A DNA stretch of 64,000 bases from CAYWBU01 sp942491525 (GCA_942491525.1 CALOBW010000039.1:62001-126000), one strand, 5' to 3'. Counted from the stretch's first letter, positions 41,395-50,443 are shown. Notes: a model not told the origin generated them from the sequence alone. Made by a program: numbers and translations.

Positions 41395-43266
41395 TTAGAC
41401 GGCGAAGCCGTCTTCGGTGATGCGCATGGCGGAAGTTTCATCCTCCTGCAGGTTGGCCAGCTTGGCGCGGACCAGGCCTGTCTGGCGGCCGATGAAGAAC
41501 TTGGCGCTCTCGATCTTGCCGGAGTAGAACTGGGCGTCTTTGTTACCCAGCAGCAGCTCAAACTGCTTGCCAGGGTCCTCGGTTGCACCGTTGTCGGCAT
41601 AGACCTTGTCAAGGCCGGCCTGGGCTTCCAGGGCCATCCAGAGGTGGCACCAGCCGACCAGGGCGTCGCCGAAGCAGTTCAGGAAGTCCATGGCGCCGAT
41701 GAGCGGCACGAACGGGTTGGTTTTGATCAGACCCTTGAAAGCCATGGCGGTCTCGGCAATGGCGTTCAGGGAGTCGGCCACGATGCCGGCCTCTTTTTCA
41801 AAGGCGGTTCCCTGGGCCTTGCTGGTGGTCTCCTGGGTCCAGCCCAGCAGGTTCATGAAGACCATGCCCTTCTGCAGTCCAAGTTTGCGGCCCAGCAGGT
41901 CCATGGCCTGGACGCCGTTGGTGCCCTCGTAGATGCAGTTGATCTTCTGGTCGCGCATCATCTGCTCGACCGGGTACTCACGGCAGTAGCCGTAGCCGCC
42001 GTAGGACTGGACAGCCAGGTCGTTAACGATCATGCCGCCGTCGGTGCAGTAGGACTTGACGATCGGGGTCAGGATCTCAACCATGCCGCTCCACTTGGCC
42101 TTCTCATCATCGGACTCGACGATTCTGGTCATATCCATGGCGTGGTAGCAGAGCAGGGTCAGCATGCGCATGCCCTCAACATAGGACTTCATCTTGATCA
42201 GCATTCTTCTGACGTCGGGATGCTGGATGATCGGCACTCTGGGGGCATCGGGATCTTTCATCTGGGCGATGTTGGAACCCTGCAGGCGCTCCTTGGTGTA
42301 CTGGACGGCGTGACGGTAGGCGGCGGTGGCTAAAGATACACCCATCATGCCGACGCCCTGGCGCTCTTCATTCATCATGTGGAACATGATCTTCATGCCT
42401 TCGCGCTCTTCGCCCATCAGGTAGCCGACGCAGTTGCCGTTTTCGCCGAAGTTCAGGGTACAGGTGGCGTTGCCGTGGATACCCATCTTGTGCTCGATGC
42501 CGCCGGTGTTGACGTCGTTGAGCTCGCCGCAGGAGCCGTCATCATTGATCTTGTACTTGGGCACCATGAAGATGGAGATGCCGGGGGTGCCGGCCGGATC
42601 GCCATCGATGCGGGCCAGGACCGGGTGGATGATGTTCTCGGTCAGGTCGTGGTCACCGGAGGAGATGAAGCTCTTGGTGCCGGTGATGGTGTAGGAGCCG
42701 TCAGCATTCTTTCTGGCGGTGCTCTTGAGCATGCCGACGTCGGTGCCGGCGCTGGGCTCGGTCAGACACATGGTGCCGGCCCAGACGCCTGAGAACATGT
42801 TCTCAAGGATGATGTCGCGGTGCGGGCCGTGATAGAAGTCCTCCATCAGACGGGCGGCGCCGTGGGAGAGGCCGGGGTACATCATGAAGGCCTGGTTGCA
42901 GGACAAGAACATGTTGGCGCAGATGGCCGAAACCGAGGCCGGCAGCTGCTGTCCGCCAACTTCGTAGCTGTCGGAAGTGGCCATCCAGCCGCCCTCGGTG
43001 TAGAGCTGCCAGAGGCGTTTGTATGATTCGGGGGTGATAACCTGACCGTCCTTGAATTCGGCGCCGATCGGCTTGCCGTGCTGCTCGTCGGGGTAGGTCG
43101 GGGCGATCTCGTTCTCGGCCAGTTTGGCGGCCTCGGTCAGGATCATGTTGACCATGTCTTCATCATGGTCCTCGAACATGCCTTTGCCCAGGATACCCTC
43201 ATTAAGTTTAAGGACTTCGAACAGGATAAATCTGCTATCTCTTTCGTCAACCCATTTACTTGCCAT
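41395..43266 (-). CDS. Long-type acyl-CoA dehydrogenase
   Basis: A 623-aa FAD enzyme that oxidises acyl-CoA to enoyl-CoA in beta-oxidation. It is much longer than the 380-aa class because of a C-terminal alpha-helical domain (about 470-600) seen in the long acyl-CoA dehydrogenases. Motifs: GTMCLTEPSAGTDVGMLKS near 172 (FAD-binding), GTKSFISSGDHDLTEN near 197, and the catalytic-Glu region IYEGTNGVQAMDLLGRKL near 450. AGGAGG precedes the ATG. A FadR-like inverted repeat at 43303-43320 sits in its promoter region. Substrate chain length is unknown. A lipase-like gene is divergent. Confidence 0.93.
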   Translation of the reverse strand: MASKWVDERDSRFILFEVLKLNEGILGKGMFEDHDEDMVNMILTEAAKLAENEIAPTYPDEQHGKPIGAEFKDGQVITPESYKRLWQLYTEGGWMATSDSYEVGGQQLPASVSAICANMFLSCNQAFMMYPGLSHGAARLMEDFYHGPHRDIILENMFSGVWAGTMCLTEPSAGTDVGMLKSTARKNADGSYTITGTKSFISSGDHDLTENIIHPVLARIDGDPAGTPGISIFMVPKYKINDDGSCGELNDVNTGGIEHKMGIHGNATCTLNFGENGNCVGYLMGEEREGMKIMFHMMNEERQGVGMMGVSLATAAYRHAVQYTKERLQGSNIAQMKDPDAPRVPIIQHPDVRRMLIKMKSYVEGMRMLTLLCYHAMDMTRIVESDDEKAKWSGMVEILTPIVKSYCTDGGMIVNDLAVQSYGGYGYCREYPVEQMMRDQKINCIYEGTNGVQAMDLLGRKLGLQKGMVFMNLLGWTQETTSKAQGTAFEKEAGIVADSLNAIAETAMAFKGLIKTNPFVPLIGAMDFLNCFGDALVGWCHLWMALEAQAGLDKVYADNGATEDPGKQFELLLGNKDAQFYSGKIESAKFFIGRQTGLVRAKLANLQEDETSAMRITEDGFAV

Positions 43267-43302
43267 AATAACCTCCTATTTTAAACGTTTTAATTTAAAT
43301 TG

Positions 43303-43320
43303 TGAATGAGCATTCATTGT
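43303..43320. promoter_or_regulatory. FadR-like operator upstream of acyl-CoA dehydrogenase
   Basis: TGAATGA-GCAT-TCATTGT matches 12 of 14 defined positions of the Bacillus-type TetR-family FadR operator (TGAATGA-N4-TCATTCA). It lies 37 bp upstream of the ATG of the dehydrogenase. Two AAACGTTT palindromes (43283-43290, 43384-43391) also flank this divergent region. A regulator of fatty acid degradation is plausible; no gene for it is adjacent. Confidence 0.55.
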
Positions 43321-43484
43321 TACTCTCAATTTACGCCCATGTCAATAGACCGTATATTGGTTTTAGACTATGTAAACATAGGCAAACGTTTATCTGTTTG
43401 TTTGGGATTGTTATGCTCTAACCGATATGACATACTCTGGATGATAAATAAAGTTGCATTGTGAGTAAAAAGGAGGATTTTCCT

Positions 43485-44321
43485 ATGCAAACTTCTGAAG
43501 GTAGCTTTATTAACAAGGACGGTCGCAACATTTTCTGGAAAGCCTGGGATCCATCAGAAAAACCCAAGGCGCTTCTTCACATCATCCATGGCTATGCCGA
43601 ACATGTTGACCGCTACAAGAATGTGGTTGATGAACTTGTGCCGGCCGGCTATGCCGTTCTGGGCACTGACCATCAGGGACATGGACGCAGTGACGGCAAG
43701 CGCTGCCACGTCAACTCCTTCATGGATTTCATCGCCGACGAGAAGCAGTTCCGTGAGCAGATCGTCAAGCAGCGCTATCCCGGCATTCCCTACATCATGC
43801 TGGGGCACTCCATGGGCAGCATCATCGCCATGAACTATGCCGAGATCTATCCCGAGGATATCGATGCCCTGGTGCTCTCCGGCACCGGCGCCGGTCCCGG
43901 CGATGCCATCCCGTCAATTCTGAATGCCATCACCAGGGTCGCATCCAAACTGCTGCCCTCCATCCATGTGAAGTCGCCCCTGCCGGCCGACTTCATCTCG
44001 CGCGACCCGGAGGTGGTTAAGGCCTATGTGGATGATCCCATGACCTACGACATCATCACTCCGCGCCTGGGCGAACAGCTCACAACCTATAACCTGCGCG
44101 GCGCTGCCGAAGCTGCCCGCATCACCATGCCGACTTTGATCCAGTTCGGCACCAGGGATAACTCCTTCTCTGGTCAGAATGAACTATATGAGGCCGTCGG
44201 CGCCGCTGATAAGACCATCAAGGCTTATGAGGGCCTTAAACATGAGGTTTACAATGAGCTCATCGAGGATCGCAAAATAGTATTGAGCGACCTGCATCAG
44301 TGGCTGGATGCGCACGTCTGA
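43485..44321 (+). CDS. Alpha/beta hydrolase, monoacylglycerol lipase-like
   Basis: A 278-aa serine hydrolase. The N-terminal part has HGYAEHVDRYKNVVDEL and LGTDHQGHGRSDG, the usual monoacylglycerol lipase opening with the oxyanion loop. The nucleophile elbow is GHSMGS near residue 108. The acid is probably Asp in FGTRDNSF near 228 and the base His in GLKHEVYNEL near 258. ATG at 43485 follows AAGGAGGA; the upstream GTG lacks such a site. Its divergent neighbour is a long acyl-CoA dehydrogenase, fitting lipid breakdown: fatty acid released here could enter beta-oxidation. Confidence 0.88.
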   Translation: MQTSEGSFINKDGRNIFWKAWDPSEKPKALLHIIHGYAEHVDRYKNVVDELVPAGYAVLGTDHQGHGRSDGKRCHVNSFMDFIADEKQFREQIVKQRYPGIPYIMLGHSMGSIIAMNYAEIYPEDIDALVLSGTGAGPGDAIPSILNAITRVASKLLPSIHVKSPLPADFISRDPEVVKAYVDDPMTYDIITPRLGEQLTTYNLRGAAEAARITMPTLIQFGTRDNSFSGQNELYEAVGAADKTIKAYEGLKHEVYNELIEDRKIVLSDLHQWLDAHV

Positions 44322-44323
44322 AT

Positions 44324-44623
44324 CTATTTAGGTATTCCAATTAGATTCAGGGCCTGGTCGGCCTCATACCAGAGGTCGATGGAGTAGCTGTAGCCCGGCA
44401 CCTTGATGAAGGCGGCGTAGCGCTGCTGGATAAAGTCCAGGGCCTCCTCGGTGGTGATGCTGTCAAAGTAATAGAGTGAGATGACCTTGATGCCCTCATT
44501 GATGAAGCTCTTGACGTAATCCTTGCCCGCGATGCAATCCGGCAGCGGCTCAAGCTGCGCAAAACACTTGCCCATCTGGTTGCTGCTGGCATTGGGCCAA
44601 ACTGCCTGTCCGATTATGACCAT
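44324..44623 (-). CDS. Unknown small protein (99 aa)
   Basis: A 99-aa protein I do not recognise. It has no signal or membrane segment and may form a compact alpha/beta fold: MVIIGQAVWP, then a Cys pair (C18 and C29), VKSFINEGIKVISLYYFDS, and EALDFIQQRYAAFIKVPGYSYSIDLWYEA. The regular strand-helix-strand pattern suggests a ferredoxin-like sandwich. ATG at 44623 follows AAGGAG; the longer frame would overlap the ahcY terminator. Convergent with the lipase-like gene, with one base between stops. Confidence 0.7.
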   Translation of the reverse strand: MVIIGQAVWPNASSNQMGKCFAQLEPLPDCIAGKDYVKSFINEGIKVISLYYFDSITTEEALDFIQQRYAAFIKVPGYSYSIDLWYEADQALNLIGIPK

Positions 44624-44662
44624 GTTTTTCTCCTTAAGCAGCAATATTAAGGGGATCTCAGA

Positions 44663-44695
44663 CAAAAAAAAGCCCGTGGAGAAATCCACGGGCTT
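44663..44695 (-). terminator. Intrinsic terminator of ahcY
   Basis: AAGCCCGTGGA (44670-44680) pairs perfectly with TCCACGGGCTT (44685-44695) around a GAAA loop. On the minus strand it is followed by TTTTTTT. It ends the thrC-DUF502-metK-ahcY operon. Confidence 0.95.
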
Positions 44696-44716
44696 CTTGA
44701 TTCGCTGCTTTTCTAC

Positions 44717-46135
44717 TTAGTATCTGTAGTGCTCGGGCTTATAGGGGCCGTCGGCATCGACACCGATGTAGTCTGCCTGCTCTTCTGTGAGCTTGGTCAG
44801 TTTGACGCCCAGCTTCTCCAGGTGCAGTCTGGCAACCTCTTCATCCAGCTGTTTGGAGAGGGTGGTCACGCTGATCTCATGATCGTTCTGCCAGAGGTCG
44901 ACCTGGGCCAGAACCTGGTTGGTGAACGAGTTTGACATCACGAAGGAGGGGTGGCCGGTGGCGCAACCCAGGTTTACCAGGCGGCCCTCAGCCAGCATGA
45001 AGATGGCGTGGCCGTCGGGGAAGATGTACTTGTCAACCTGGGGCTTGATGTTCTCCTTGACGATGCCGGGGAACACTTCCAGCTTGCCCACCTGGATCTC
45101 GTTGTCGAAGTGGCCGATGTTGCAGACAATGGCCTGATCCTTCATGCCGGCCATGTGATCGATGGTGATGATGTCCTTGTTGCCGGTGGTGGTGACGTAG
45201 ATGTTGGCCTCACTCAGGGCGTCTTCAACGGTGGTAACCTCGAAGCCCTCCATGGTGGCCTGCAGGGCGCAGATGGGATCGATCTCGGTAACCAGCACAC
45301 GGGCACCGAAACCGCGCATGGCCTGGGCGCAGCCCTTGCCGACGTCGCCGTAACCGCAGACGCAGACAACTTTGCCGGCCACCATGACGTCGGTGGCGCG
45401 CTTGATGCCGTCAGCCAGAGACTCGCGGCAGCCGTAGAGGTTGTCGAACTTGGACTTGGTGACCGAGTCGTTGACGTTGATGGCCGGGAAGAGCAGTTCG
45501 CCCCTGTCCATCATCTGGTAGAGACGGTGGACGCCGGTGGTGGTCTCCTCGGAGACGCCCTTGATCTCTTTGACCATCTTGTGCCAGTACTGGCCGTCGC
45601 GCTCCAGCTGGCGCTTGAGCACGGCGTTGATGATCTGGAGCTCCTTGTTGTCGGTGGGCTCGTCCAGGATGGCTGCGTCGTTCTCGGCGGCATAGCCGCG
45701 GTGAATCAGCAGGGTGGCGTCGCCGCCGTCATCAACGATCATCTGCGGGCCGCCTTCGGGGAAGGCCAGGGCCTGCAGGGTGCACTCCCAGTACTCCTCC
45801 AGGCTCTCGCCCTTCCAGGCGAAGACCGGGGTGCCGGTGGCCGCGATGGCGGCTGCGGCGTGGTCCTGGGTTGAGAAGATGTTGCAGGATGCCCAGCGCA
45901 CGTCGGCGCCGAGGGCCTTGAGGCTCTCGATCAGCACGGCGGTCTGGATGGTCATGTGCAGGCTGCCCATGATGCGCACGCCCTTGAGCGGCAGCTCCTT
46001 ACCGTACTTTTCGCGTACAGCTACCAGGCCGGGCATCTCCTGTTCGGCGATCACGATCTCCTTGCGGCCGAAGTCCGCCAGGGACATGTCGGCCACCTTG
46101 TAATCCATTCCGGTATAGTCAAGCAGTTCGGTCAT
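44717..46135 (-). CDS. ahcY: Adenosylhomocysteinase
   Basis: NAD-dependent hydrolysis of S-adenosylhomocysteine to adenosine and homocysteine. The 472-aa protein has the expected length, the substrate-binding block GSLHMTIQTAVLIE near 57, NDSVTKSKFDN near 224 (catalytic Lys), the NAD-binding GYGDVGKGCAQA near 258, and the C-terminal YKPEHYRY that completes the active site of the tetramer. It starts immediately after the metK stop. Its homocysteine feeds metH at 11009. Confidence 0.97.
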   Translation of the reverse strand: MTELLDYTGMDYKVADMSLADFGRKEIVIAEQEMPGLVAVREKYGKELPLKGVRIMGSLHMTIQTAVLIESLKALGADVRWASCNIFSTQDHAAAAIAATGTPVFAWKGESLEEYWECTLQALAFPEGGPQMIVDDGGDATLLIHRGYAAENDAAILDEPTDNKELQIINAVLKRQLERDGQYWHKMVKEIKGVSEETTTGVHRLYQMMDRGELLFPAINVNDSVTKSKFDNLYGCRESLADGIKRATDVMVAGKVVCVCGYGDVGKGCAQAMRGFGARVLVTEIDPICALQATMEGFEVTTVEDALSEANIYVTTTGNKDIITIDHMAGMKDQAIVCNIGHFDNEIQVGKLEVFPGIVKENIKPQVDKYIFPDGHAIFMLAEGRLVNLGCATGHPSFVMSNSFTNQVLAQVDLWQNDHEISVTTLSKQLDEEVARLHLEKLGVKLTKLTEEQADYIGVDADGPYKPEHYRY

Positions 46136-47305
46136 TTAGATGCCTGCCTTTGCCTTGAGGGCCTCGACTCTGTCGGTCTTCTCCCAGTGGAAATCGGCAT
46201 CTTCGCGACCGAAGTGGCCGTAGCCGGCGGTCTTCTTGTAGATCGGTCTGAGCAGGTTGAGGGCGTTGACCAGATCCTTGGGCTTGAGTGGGAAGACTTC
46301 GCGCACCAGCTCGGAGAGCTTTTCGTCGGAAAGCTTGCCGCTGCCTACGGTGTCGATCATGACGCTGACGGGCTCGGGCACGCCGATGGCGTAAGCCAGC
46401 TGAACGTTGCACTCGTCGGCCAGGTCGGCGGCGACGATGTTCTTGGCGATGTAGCGGGCCAGGTAGGCTGCTGAACGGTCAACCTTTGACGGATCCTTGC
46501 CGGAGAAGGCGCCGCCGCCGTGGCTGGCCCAGCCGCCGTAGGTGTCAACGATGATCTTGCGGCCGGTCAGACCGCAGTCGCCGTGAGGGCCGCCGATAAC
46601 GAAACGGCCGGTGGGGTTGATGTAGTACTTGGTGTCGTCGTCAAGCAGCTCGGCTGGGATGGTCTTGAGGATGACCTCGTCCATGATGCCGCTTCTGAGC
46701 TCTTCATTGCTGACGTCGGCGCTGTGCTGGGTTGAGATGACCACGGCGTCGATGCGCTTGGGCTGGCCGTCCACGTACTCGACAGAGACCTGGCTCTTGC
46801 CGTCGGGACGCAGGAAGTCGAGCTTGCCGCTCTTTCTGGCGTCGGTCAGGGCCTTGGTCAGCTTCTGGGCGTAGTAGATCGGGGTCGGCATGAGGGTCTC
46901 GGTCTCCTTACAGGCATAACCGAACATCATACCCTGGTCGCCGGCGCCCTGCTCGGTGAACTCGCCTTCACCCTCGGTAACACCCTGGGAGATGTCGGGG
47001 GACTGGCGGTCGAGGGTCACCATGACGCCGCAGGTGTCATAGCTGAAGCCCATGTCGCCTTCGATGTAGCCGATCTCCTTGATGGTGCTGCGCACGATCT
47101 TCTGCACGTCGAGGTGGTGGGTGGTGGTGATTTCGCCGGCTACGACAACCAGACCGGTGGTTACCATGGTCTCACAGGCTACGCGGGCCTTGGGGTCGTG
47201 GGCCAGAATATCATCGAGAATAGCATCAGAGATGTGATCTGCAACTTTGTCGGGATGACCCTCGGTTACAGACTCTGATGAAAACAGAAAATTACCTTTT
47301 TTCAT
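46136..47305 (-). CDS. metK: S-adenosylmethionine synthetase
   Basis: Makes S-adenosylmethionine from methionine and ATP. The 389-aa protein has all core motifs: SESVTEGHPDKVADHISDAI near 10-29 (ATP), GEGEFTEQGAGDQGMMFGYA near 112 (GAGDQG, methionine binding), and GGAFSGKDPSKVDRSAAY near 265 (phosphate loop GGGAFSGKD). The start overlaps the DUF502 stop by 4 bases and is preceded by GGAGG. In an operon with ahcY, linking synthesis and turnover of the methyl donor. Confidence 0.97.
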   Translation of the reverse strand: MKKGNFLFSSESVTEGHPDKVADHISDAILDDILAHDPKARVACETMVTTGLVVVAGEITTTHHLDVQKIVRSTIKEIGYIEGDMGFSYDTCGVMVTLDRQSPDISQGVTEGEGEFTEQGAGDQGMMFGYACKETETLMPTPIYYAQKLTKALTDARKSGKLDFLRPDGKSQVSVEYVDGQPKRIDAVVISTQHSADVSNEELRSGIMDEVILKTIPAELLDDDTKYYINPTGRFVIGGPHGDCGLTGRKIIVDTYGGWASHGGGAFSGKDPSKVDRSAAYLARYIAKNIVAADLADECNVQLAYAIGVPEPVSVMIDTVGSGKLSDEKLSELVREVFPLKPKDLVNALNLLRPIYKKTAGYGHFGREDADFHWEKTDRVEALKAKAGI

Positions 47306-47922
47306 TCTATGTTACCTCCATCACTTGTTTTATTATCATATGACACAATTCCGCCGGAGATGATCAGTTTGAATGCATCCTGAACTGACATATCAAGCGG
47401 TATGGCATCTTTCTGCGGGATGATCAGGAAAAATCCTGAGGTCGGGTTGGGAGTGGTCGGCACAAAGATGTGCAGCATCTCCTCATCATTTTTCAAGATC
47501 GAGCTCTTGTGGCGGCCCTTGGTCACAAAGGCCACCGAGTAGAGCCCGGCTCTGGGGTACTCGATGATCACGGCCTTCTGGAAGGCCATGGATTTGTTCA
47601 TCATCAGAGAGTCCATGATCTGCTTGCTGGCATTGTAGATGGTGCCGGCGATTGGAATCTTGGACATGAATCTGGCGATCCAGTTGGTGATGCGGTTGCC
47701 CACGGTGTGCTGGGCGATGAAGCCCATCACATAGACGAGGATCAGCAGCACGATGGTGCTGATGATGCCGAGGACGATGTTCTGGTCAAACCCGAGGTAG
47801 CGGGTTGCAAACCTGATGATTGAGAGAATCAGGTACACCGTGATGAAGAGTGGGATCATCACCAGCGCTCCGGTCAGGATGTGGTTTCTGGTCCGTGCAA
47901 AGAACTGGCGCACCTTCTTCAA
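47302..47922 (-). CDS. DUF502 family membrane protein
   Basis: A 206-aa protein with two transmembrane helices (about 14-38, ILTGALVMIPLFITVYLILSIIR, and 50-73, VLGIISTIVLLILVYVMGFIAQ), and then a soluble domain of about 130 residues with SMAFQKAVIIEYPRAGLYSVAFVT and VPTTPNPTSGFFLIIP, which are hallmarks of DUF502 (DUF502/Pfam COG2928). Function is not established. TTG at 47922 is the start: it lies two bases after the thrC stop, with AGAGGG suitably upstream. It sits between thrC and metK in one operon, an unexplained but coupled position. Confidence 0.85.
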   Translation of the reverse strand: MKKVRQFFARTRNHILTGALVMIPLFITVYLILSIIRFATRYLGFDQNIVLGIISTIVLLILVYVMGFIAQHTVGNRITNWIARFMSKIPIAGTIYNASKQIMDSLMMNKSMAFQKAVIIEYPRAGLYSVAFVTKGRHKSSILKNDEEMLHIFVPTTPNPTSGFFLIIPQKDAIPLDMSVQDAFKLIISGGIVSYDNKTSDGGNIE

Positions 47923-47924
47923 TA

Positions 47925-49301
47925 TCAGTCCCTCTTGGCCAGATCCAGAAAGCTGGCGATGGCGGTGGCGTCGGCATCCAGGGATACCGGATCGTTTTTG
48001 TAGTCATCCTTGGTGCTGATGCCGTAGGCCGGATCGAAGGAGTCCTCGAAGTACATTCTCTGGAAGGTGGCGAACTTGAGCTGATGCGAAGTTGAGTCGA
48101 CCACAAAGTTCTGGTCTTTGTTGACGATGCCCATTGCCAGAGCCTTCTTGAGGCCGGCCGTGGCTTCGCCGCCCTGGGTGCAGACCACGTGGCCGTGGCG
48201 GTTGGCCTGCAGCATGCCCTCCATGATCTCACTCTCATTGACCGAGACCACATGGAAGCGGTCGTTGTAGTGGTTTTCAACCAGCTGCTTGACCTTGGGG
48301 AAGCTTACCGGATCACCGATCATGGCGGCCTGGGCCACCGACGGGCTGACCTTGACCGGGTTGAAGGTGCCGGTATCGCGCCAGCGGGCCACCGGGTTGG
48401 CGTGCTCGCTCTGGACGCCCAGGATGGTCGGCAGCTTGCTGATGATGCCTAGGTTGTAGAGGTCCAGGAAGCCCTCCATGATGGCGGTGATGTTGCCGGC
48501 ATTGCCGATCGGCACCACGGCCACCAGGTCGTCCACGTCCCAGCCCATCTGCTGGGCCACTTCATAGGCGTAGGATTTCTGGCCCAGGATGCGGACCGGA
48601 TTTTTAGAGTTGAGCAGGAAGACGTTGTAGTCCTGGGCCAGCTCCTCGACGATGCGCATGCAGTCGTCAAAGACGCCGGGCAGCTCGATGACCTGCGCGC
48701 CGGAACCCAGCGGCTGGGAGAGCTGGGCCGAGGTGACCTTGCCCTTGGGCAGCAGCACCACCGCGTGGACCTTGTCCTTGGGCAGGTAGCTCAGGTAGAG
48801 GGCGGCGGCGGCCGAGGTGTCGCCGGTGGAGGCGCAGATGCCGAGGACGTTGTCCATCTCCTTGACCCGGATGACGTGGTTGAGGAAGCTGATGGCCGAA
48901 GCCATGCCGCGGTCCTTGAAGCTGGCCGAGGGGTTGAATCCCTCGTTCTTGATTGAGAAGGGCGCACCCAGCCAGTTGCTCAGCTCGGGGTTGGCCTTGA
49001 CGATGGCGGTCTGGCCGTCGCCCAGGTAGATGATGTCCTCCAGCGGCAGCATGGGCAGAATCAGCTCATGGAAGCGGAAGATGCCCGAGTAGGCCGGCTC
49101 GTTGGAAAGTTTGCGGCCGTCAAAGATCTCCTTCCAGGTGGCGGCCGGAATCTTCTTGTACTCCTCCAGGCTGGTGTTCTCGATCTTGAGCAGCGACCGG
49201 CACTGGGGGCAGGTGTAGATTAAATCGTAGATGTCATATTGGGCCCCGCAACCGATGCAACGGTAGATCAGGTTTCCCTTGGGCATGTTCACTTCTGGCA
49301 T
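47925..49301 (-). CDS. thrC: Threonine synthase
   Basis: PLP-dependent conversion of phosphohomoserine to threonine. The 458-aa protein starts with a zinc-ribbon-like segment (C15-x2-C18 ... C31-x2-C34), as in the subset of longer threonine synthases. Lys129 in GFNPSASFKDRGMA is the PLP Schiff-base residue, and GNAGNITAIMEGFLDL near 273 is the phosphate-binding loop. The sequence is also compatible with threonine dehydratase-type members of fold II, but ASFKDRG and length fit synthase. GAGG precedes the ATG. First gene of the operon to ahcY. Confidence 0.9.
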   Translation of the reverse strand: MPEVNMPKGNLIYRCIGCGAQYDIYDLIYTCPQCRSLLKIENTSLEEYKKIPAATWKEIFDGRKLSNEPAYSGIFRFHELILPMLPLEDIIYLGDGQTAIVKANPELSNWLGAPFSIKNEGFNPSASFKDRGMASAISFLNHVIRVKEMDNVLGICASTGDTSAAAALYLSYLPKDKVHAVVLLPKGKVTSAQLSQPLGSGAQVIELPGVFDDCMRIVEELAQDYNVFLLNSKNPVRILGQKSYAYEVAQQMGWDVDDLVAVVPIGNAGNITAIMEGFLDLYNLGIISKLPTILGVQSEHANPVARWRDTGTFNPVKVSPSVAQAAMIGDPVSFPKVKQLVENHYNDRFHVVSVNESEIMEGMLQANRHGHVVCTQGGEATAGLKKALAMGIVNKDQNFVVDSTSHQLKFATFQRMYFEDSFDPAYGISTKDDYKNDPVSLDADATAIASFLDLAKRD

Positions 49302-49388
49302 TTGATCCTCTTAACCAAGCTTAGTTAGTTCTGTCACTCAACGAATGATTGATAAAATCAACCCGCTGTTGATCCATCATTATTATAT

Positions 49389-49412
49389 TATAATGAGCGC
49401 CTAACCTATAAT
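49389..49412 (+). promoter_or_regulatory. Possible -10 elements of purC
   Basis: Two perfect TATAAT hexamers (49389-49394 and 49407-49412) lie 105-125 bp upstream of the purC ATG, within the divergent thrC-purC region. The matching -35 hexamers are weak. If used, the purC leader would be about 100 nt; no riboswitch fold was recognised in it. Confidence 0.35.
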
Positions 49413-49516
49413 ACGCTATTGACTTTTTCAACTGTTTTTTGGCACACTCGCGCACTGAAACGATAGTAACAGACGGCATTTAGGTGTCGAATCCCAATAG
49501 TTTCAAAGGAGAAATT

Positions 49517-50407
49517 ATGGCTACTTTGGTCAACATTGACATTCCCGGTGCTAAGCTGCTCAACAGCGGCAAGGTCAGAGAGATTTATGAGGCAGACGAT
49601 AATCATCTGCTGCTGGTCACAACCGACCGCCTCTCTGCGTTCGATGTGATCCTGCCCGATCCGATTCCCGAAAAGGGTAAGGTTCTCAACCAGATCTCAC
49701 TCTTCTGGTTCGACAAGATCGGCTCCATCATCAAGAACCACGTGGTCAGCGCTGACGTCAACGAGTATCCTGAGCCATTTAAGGGTGACGAGCGTTTGAA
49801 AGGCCGTTCCGTGCTGGTCAGAAAAGCCAAGCCGATCATGGTCGAAGCCATCGTGCGCGGCTACATCACCGGCTCCGGCTGGAAAGAGTACCTTCGCGAC
49901 GGCTCCGTCTGCGGCATTGAATTGCCGGCCGGCCTGCAGGAGTCCGATAAGTTGCCCGAGCCCATCTTCACCCCGTCTACCAAGGCCGAGGTCGGCGACC
50001 ACGACGAGAACGTCAGCATCGAGAGGGCTGCCGAGATCGTGGGCGAAGAGACCATTCAGCAGGTCAAGGAGGCCGCTCTGGCCATCTACAAGATGGCTTC
50101 AGACTACGCCCTGGAGCGCGGCATCATCATCGCCGACACCAAGTTTGAGTTCGGTATCGTTGACGGCGAGATGATCCTGATCGATGAGGCCCTGACTCCC
50201 GACTCTTCACGCTTCTGGCCCCTGGATCAGTACAAGACCGGCCAGGGTCAGCCCAGCTTCGACAAGCAGTTCGTGCGCGACTACCTCGAGACCCTCGACT
50301 GGGACAAGACGGCTCCCGGCCCCGAGCTGCCCGAGGAGATCAGCACCAAGACCTCGCAGAAGTACATCGAGGCCTATGAGAAGCTGACCGGTAAAGATTT
50401 CGATTAA
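49517..50407 (+). CDS. purC: Phosphoribosylaminoimidazole-succinocarboxamide synthase
   Basis: SAICAR synthase of purine biosynthesis (condenses CAIR with aspartate, ATP). The 296-aa protein has LLNSGKVREIYEADDNHLLLVTTDRLSAFDV near 12-42, VRGYITGSGWKEYLRDGSVCGIELP near 115, and DTKFEFGIVDGEMILIDEALTPDSSRFWP near 210, the family's defining regions. ATG at 49517 follows AAAGGAG; the upstream in-frame ATG lacks a site. Later steps, purH and purD, are at 62202 and 63881, on the same strand but not in the same operon. Confidence 0.96.
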   Translation: MATLVNIDIPGAKLLNSGKVREIYEADDNHLLLVTTDRLSAFDVILPDPIPEKGKVLNQISLFWFDKIGSIIKNHVVSADVNEYPEPFKGDERLKGRSVLVRKAKPIMVEAIVRGYITGSGWKEYLRDGSVCGIELPAGLQESDKLPEPIFTPSTKAEVGDHDENVSIERAAEIVGEETIQQVKEAALAIYKMASDYALERGIIIADTKFEFGIVDGEMILIDEALTPDSSRFWPLDQYKTGQGQPSFDKQFVRDYLETLDWDKTAPGPELPEEISTKTSQKYIEAYEKLTGKDFD

Positions 50408-50414
50408 TTTAACG

Positions 50415-50432
50415 GGGGAGCTTCGGCTCCCC
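50415..50432 (+). terminator. UUCG-capped hairpin after purC
   Basis: GGGGAGC (50415-50421) pairs with GCTCCCC (50426-50432) around a TTCG tetraloop, only 7 bases past the purC stop and 11 bases before the bioA ATG. There is no U-run after it, so it may shape readthrough to, or translation of, bioA rather than act as a complete terminator. Confidence 0.6.
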
Positions 50433-50443
50433 AACTCATTCCA

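Noticed and set aside
41317..42333. Long plus-strand frame opposite the acyl-CoA dehydrogenase gene
   Set aside because: Same reason: it lies wholly over a well-supported gene, begins before the terminator, and has no recognisable motif.
44951..45874. Plus-strand frame of 307 aa opposite ahcY
   Set aside because: Antisense shadow of a highly conserved gene.
47300..47330. Possible SAM riboswitch before metK
   Set aside because: metK overlaps the upstream DUF502 stop, so there is no leader to hold one.
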